Below are positions 7,396 through 8,867 of a stretch of DNA of 8,867 nucleotides, in pieces. This DNA comes from Rhizobiaceae bacterium (GTDB lineage: Bacteria; Pseudomonadota; Alphaproteobacteria; Rhizobiales; Rhizobiaceae). Where the stretch lies: contig JAKISV010000117.1 in assembly GCA_021648425.1 (NCBI GenBank), positions 1 through 8,867 of the forward strand. Reading direction: 5' to 3'. The stretch's first letter is position 1, and each line of letters starts with the position of its first letter. The notes below the pieces were generated by a model. It searched no databases and had not been told where the DNA came from. It saw only the letters and a program-made list of their open reading frames with translations. A program made the translations under genes and the position numbers.

Positions 7396-8587
7396 GCTCT
7401 CTAACGGCAGCTACAATTTTTTGTGCCGCATCGTCCAGATCGTTGGCTGAAATTACGTCGAGGGCAGAATTATCAATAATCGCCTTGCCTTCTTTGACCT
7501 TAGTCCCTTCAAGGCGCACCACCAGCGGCACTTTCAGGCCGACTTCTTTTACCGCCGTTAAAACACCCTCGGCAATCACATCGCAGCGCATGATGCCGCC
7601 AAAGATATTTACCAAAATGCCTTTAACCTGGGGGTCGGCAGTAATAATTTTAAAAGCTGCAGTCACTTTTTCAGCTGTGGCTCCACCACCCACATCAAGG
7701 AAATTGGCCGGCTCCTCTCCATAGAGCTTGATAATATCCATCGTCGCCATGGCGAGGCCTGCACCATTCACCATGCACCCAATAGAACCATCCAGAGCAA
7801 CGTAGGCCAGATCATGTTTGGAGGCTTCGATTTCTTTTTCATCTTCTTCGCTTAAGTCACGAAGGGCGGCCAACTCAGGCTGGCGAAATTCAGCATTGTC
7901 ATCAAAAGATACCTTGGCATCAAGTACGCGCAGATGGCCATCTTTCAAAACCACCAGCGGATTGATTTCCAGCAGGCTCATGTCTTTGGCAACAAATGTA
8001 TTATAAAGCAGCGGGAAAAGTTCCATACCATCGCTACGTGCATCCCCGCTCAATTCAAATGCATCACAAAGCCTGACGCAATCCTGCTGTGTGCAACCGA
8101 TTATAGGATCAATTCCGATAGTATGGATTTTGTCAGGCGTCTCTTCTGCTACCGCCTCAATATCCATTCCACCTTCAGTGGAAGCTACAAAAGCAATCAG
8201 GCTGGTTTCACGATCAACCAGAATGGACAAATAAAGCTCACGATCAATATCCGCACCATCTTCCAGGTATAACCGGTTAACCTGTTTGCCTTCGGGTCCG
8301 GTTTGTTTGGTAACCAGCGTATTGCCAAACATCTCCGCAATATGAGCGCGCGCTTCATCCGGTGAAAATGCCAATCGTACGCCACCTTTGGCATCCTCAG
8401 GCAATTCCTTGAATTTCCCTTTACCGCGCCCACCGGCATGAATCTGGCTTTTAACCACATAAACAGGCCCCGGCAGTGCGCTAATCGCACTTTCTATGTC
8501 ATCAGTGCTAAGAATGGGTACGCCCAGGGAAACGGAAACACCGGCTTCCTTAAGCAGTGCTTTTGCCTGGTATTCATGAATATTCAT
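7388..8587 (-). CDS. sucC: Succinyl-CoA synthetase (succinate-CoA ligase, ADP-forming type) beta subunit
   Basis: This 399-residue subunit pairs with SucD, binding the nucleotide in an ATP-grasp fold and forming the succinate site. The ATP-grasp N-terminal half opens with MNIHEYQAKALLKEAGV. It has Lys46 in VVKSQIHAGGRGKG (44-57) and the metal-binding residues Glu207/Asn209 (LLEINPLVV) and Asp223 (VLDAKVSFDDNAEFR). The C-terminal flavodoxin-like half has CMVNGAGLAMATMD (271-284), NFLDVGGGAT (295-304) and IFGGIMRCDVIAEG (328-341). Length is normal (about 385-400). The start is fixed by the family N-terminus and by AAAGGA six bases upstream. The gene begins 10 nt after the stop of an SH3-like gene, and its own stop overlaps the start of a methyltransferase gene instead of leading into sucD. 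One small departure is Ser268 where the family usually has Asn in the DGNIG motif. Confidence 0.98.
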   Translation of the reverse strand: MNIHEYQAKALLKEAGVSVSLGVPILSTDDIESAISALPGPVYVVKSQIHAGGRGKGKFKELPEDAKGGVRLAFSPDEARAHIAEMFGNTLVTKQTGPEGKQVNRLYLEDGADIDRELYLSILVDRETSLIAFVASTEGGMDIEAVAEETPDKIHTIGIDPIIGCTQQDCVRLCDAFELSGDARSDGMELFPLLYNTFVAKDMSLLEINPLVVLKDGHLRVLDAKVSFDDNAEFRQPELAALRDLSEEDEKEIEASKHDLAYVALDGSIGCMVNGAGLAMATMDIIKLYGEEPANFLDVGGGATAEKVTAAFKIITADPQVKGILVNIFGGIMRCDVIAEGVLTAVKEVGLKVPLVVRLEGTKVKEGKAIIDNSALDVISANDLDDAAQKIVAAVREQR

Positions 8588-8593
8588 TTGGCA

Positions 8594-8599
8594 TCCTTT
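8594..8599 (-). promoter_or_regulatory. Shine-Dalgarno of sucC, overlapping the upstream stop codon
   Basis: The minus strand reads TTAAAGGATGCCAAATG. AAAGGA is six bases from the sucC ATG, an ideal spacing. Its first two bases are also the last two of the TAA stop (8600-8598) of the upstream SH3-like gene. There is therefore no room for a separate promoter between the two genes. Any promoter would have to lie inside or upstream of the SH3-like gene. Confidence 0.8.
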
Positions 8600-8867
8600 A
8601 ACATGGCTTGAGTACCTTTTGGGGTATCCAACCCTTTTTACGGGAACTGTTTATGCACCAGGCCCAGCCATGACTTTGTCTCAAAACTTCAAGACGTTCT
8701 TTTGACATGACATCGAGTTCTTGCGCACAATAATCGTAAGAAGCAATTGTTTTGGAATTAAGCCTGGCAGGCAAATCGTTTGGCACCCAGCCTTCACAGC
8801 CGTTTTGCGCCCGCGCCCATAACACCTTGTACCCGTCCCAATCATATGTCCTGCCCGACAGGCTAAA
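8598..8867 (-). CDS. SH3-domain-like small protein, N-terminus beyond window edge
   Basis: The frame is open from the right edge to TAA at 8600-8598, giving 89 visible C-terminal residues. They look like two tandem bacterial SH3-like units. The first ends GYKVLWARAQNGCEGWVPND. The second runs from an ASYDYCAQELDV strand through ERLEVLRQSHGWAWCINSS to KKGWIPQKVLKPC. Both share the pattern hydrophobic strand, W/WC, then GW(V/I)P followed by a hydrophobic end. This matches the general look of small proteobacterial SH3-domain proteins, whose function is mostly unknown and is often guessed to be protein or peptide binding. No signal peptide can be judged because the start is missing. A GTG at 8825 is not a convincing start because coding-like sequence with the same pattern continues upstream. 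The gene lies 10 nt before sucC on the same strand and is probably co-transcribed with it. Confidence 0.7.
   Translation of the reverse strand, partial: FSLSGRTYDWDGYKVLWARAQNGCEGWVPNDLPARLNSKTIASYDYCAQELDVMSKERLEVLRQSHGWAWCINSSRKKGWIPQKVLKPC

Larger units (their letters stand above)
1..8867 (-). other. Probable single transcription unit (suc operon)
   Basis: All seven genes point the same way. Transcription-order gaps are 10 nt, a 1-nt overlap, 25, 50, 36 and 1 nt. No internal GC-rich hairpin followed by a T-run, and no obvious -35/-10 pair, was found in the gaps by eye. This supports one polycistronic message carrying both halves of the 2-oxoglutarate to succinate step plus two accessory genes. 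The promoter and terminator lie outside the window. Confidence 0.75.

Noticed and set aside
7128..7724. 198-residue open frame on the plus strand across the methyltransferase/sucC junction
   Set aside because: It is antisense to two well-supported genes, with Ser/Thr-rich low-information sequence and no motif or ribosome site pattern.
8598..8825. Complete 75-residue gene starting at GTG 8825
   Set aside because: The reading frame stays open to the window edge, and upstream residues continue the first SH3-like unit, so this is the 3' part of a longer gene.

Overview
The window is a compact, minus-strand central-metabolism operon with nearly every base coding. In transcription order (right to left) it holds the 3' end of a small SH3-like protein gene, sucC, a SAM-dependent methyltransferase gene, sucD, sucA, sucB (odhB) and lpd. 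The lpd gene runs off the left edge. All gaps are 50 nt or less, and two junctions are nearly or actually overlapping. I see no RNA gene, CRISPR array, insertion sequence or internal rho-independent terminator.

The gene order sucC-sucD-sucA-sucB-lpd, with a dedicated E3 gene at the end, is typical of Alphaproteobacteria. Enterobacteria instead use sdh-sucABCD with lpd elsewhere. The proteins also read as alphaproteobacterial: the SucA N-terminus, the SucB Ala/Pro-rich linker followed by a GSGKRGQ peripheral-subunit-binding domain, and the SucD sequence. Base composition looks moderate by eye (around half G+C), lower than in many Rhizobiales. The genus cannot be named from this window.

Layout: 8867-8598, partial SH3-like protein; 8587-7388, succinyl-CoA synthetase beta; 7388-6540, zinc-ribbon class I methyltransferase; 6514-5600, succinyl-CoA synthetase alpha; 5549-2592, 2-oxoglutarate dehydrogenase E1; 2555-1353, E2; 1351-1 (partial), E3. 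Together SucA, SucB and Lpd oxidise 2-oxoglutarate to succinyl-CoA with NADH production, and SucCD converts succinyl-CoA to succinate with formation of a nucleoside triphosphate.

Most of the window is ordinary core metabolism. The unusual parts are two accessory genes built into the operon. The methyltransferase separates the two subunit genes of one enzyme and overlaps the sucC stop codon. The SH3-like gene ends inside the sucC Shine-Dalgarno sequence. Smaller points are an aspartate in place of the third glycine of the NAD-binding GxGxxG motif of Lpd, and a distant Shine-Dalgarno for sucA that a small hairpin could bring into range.
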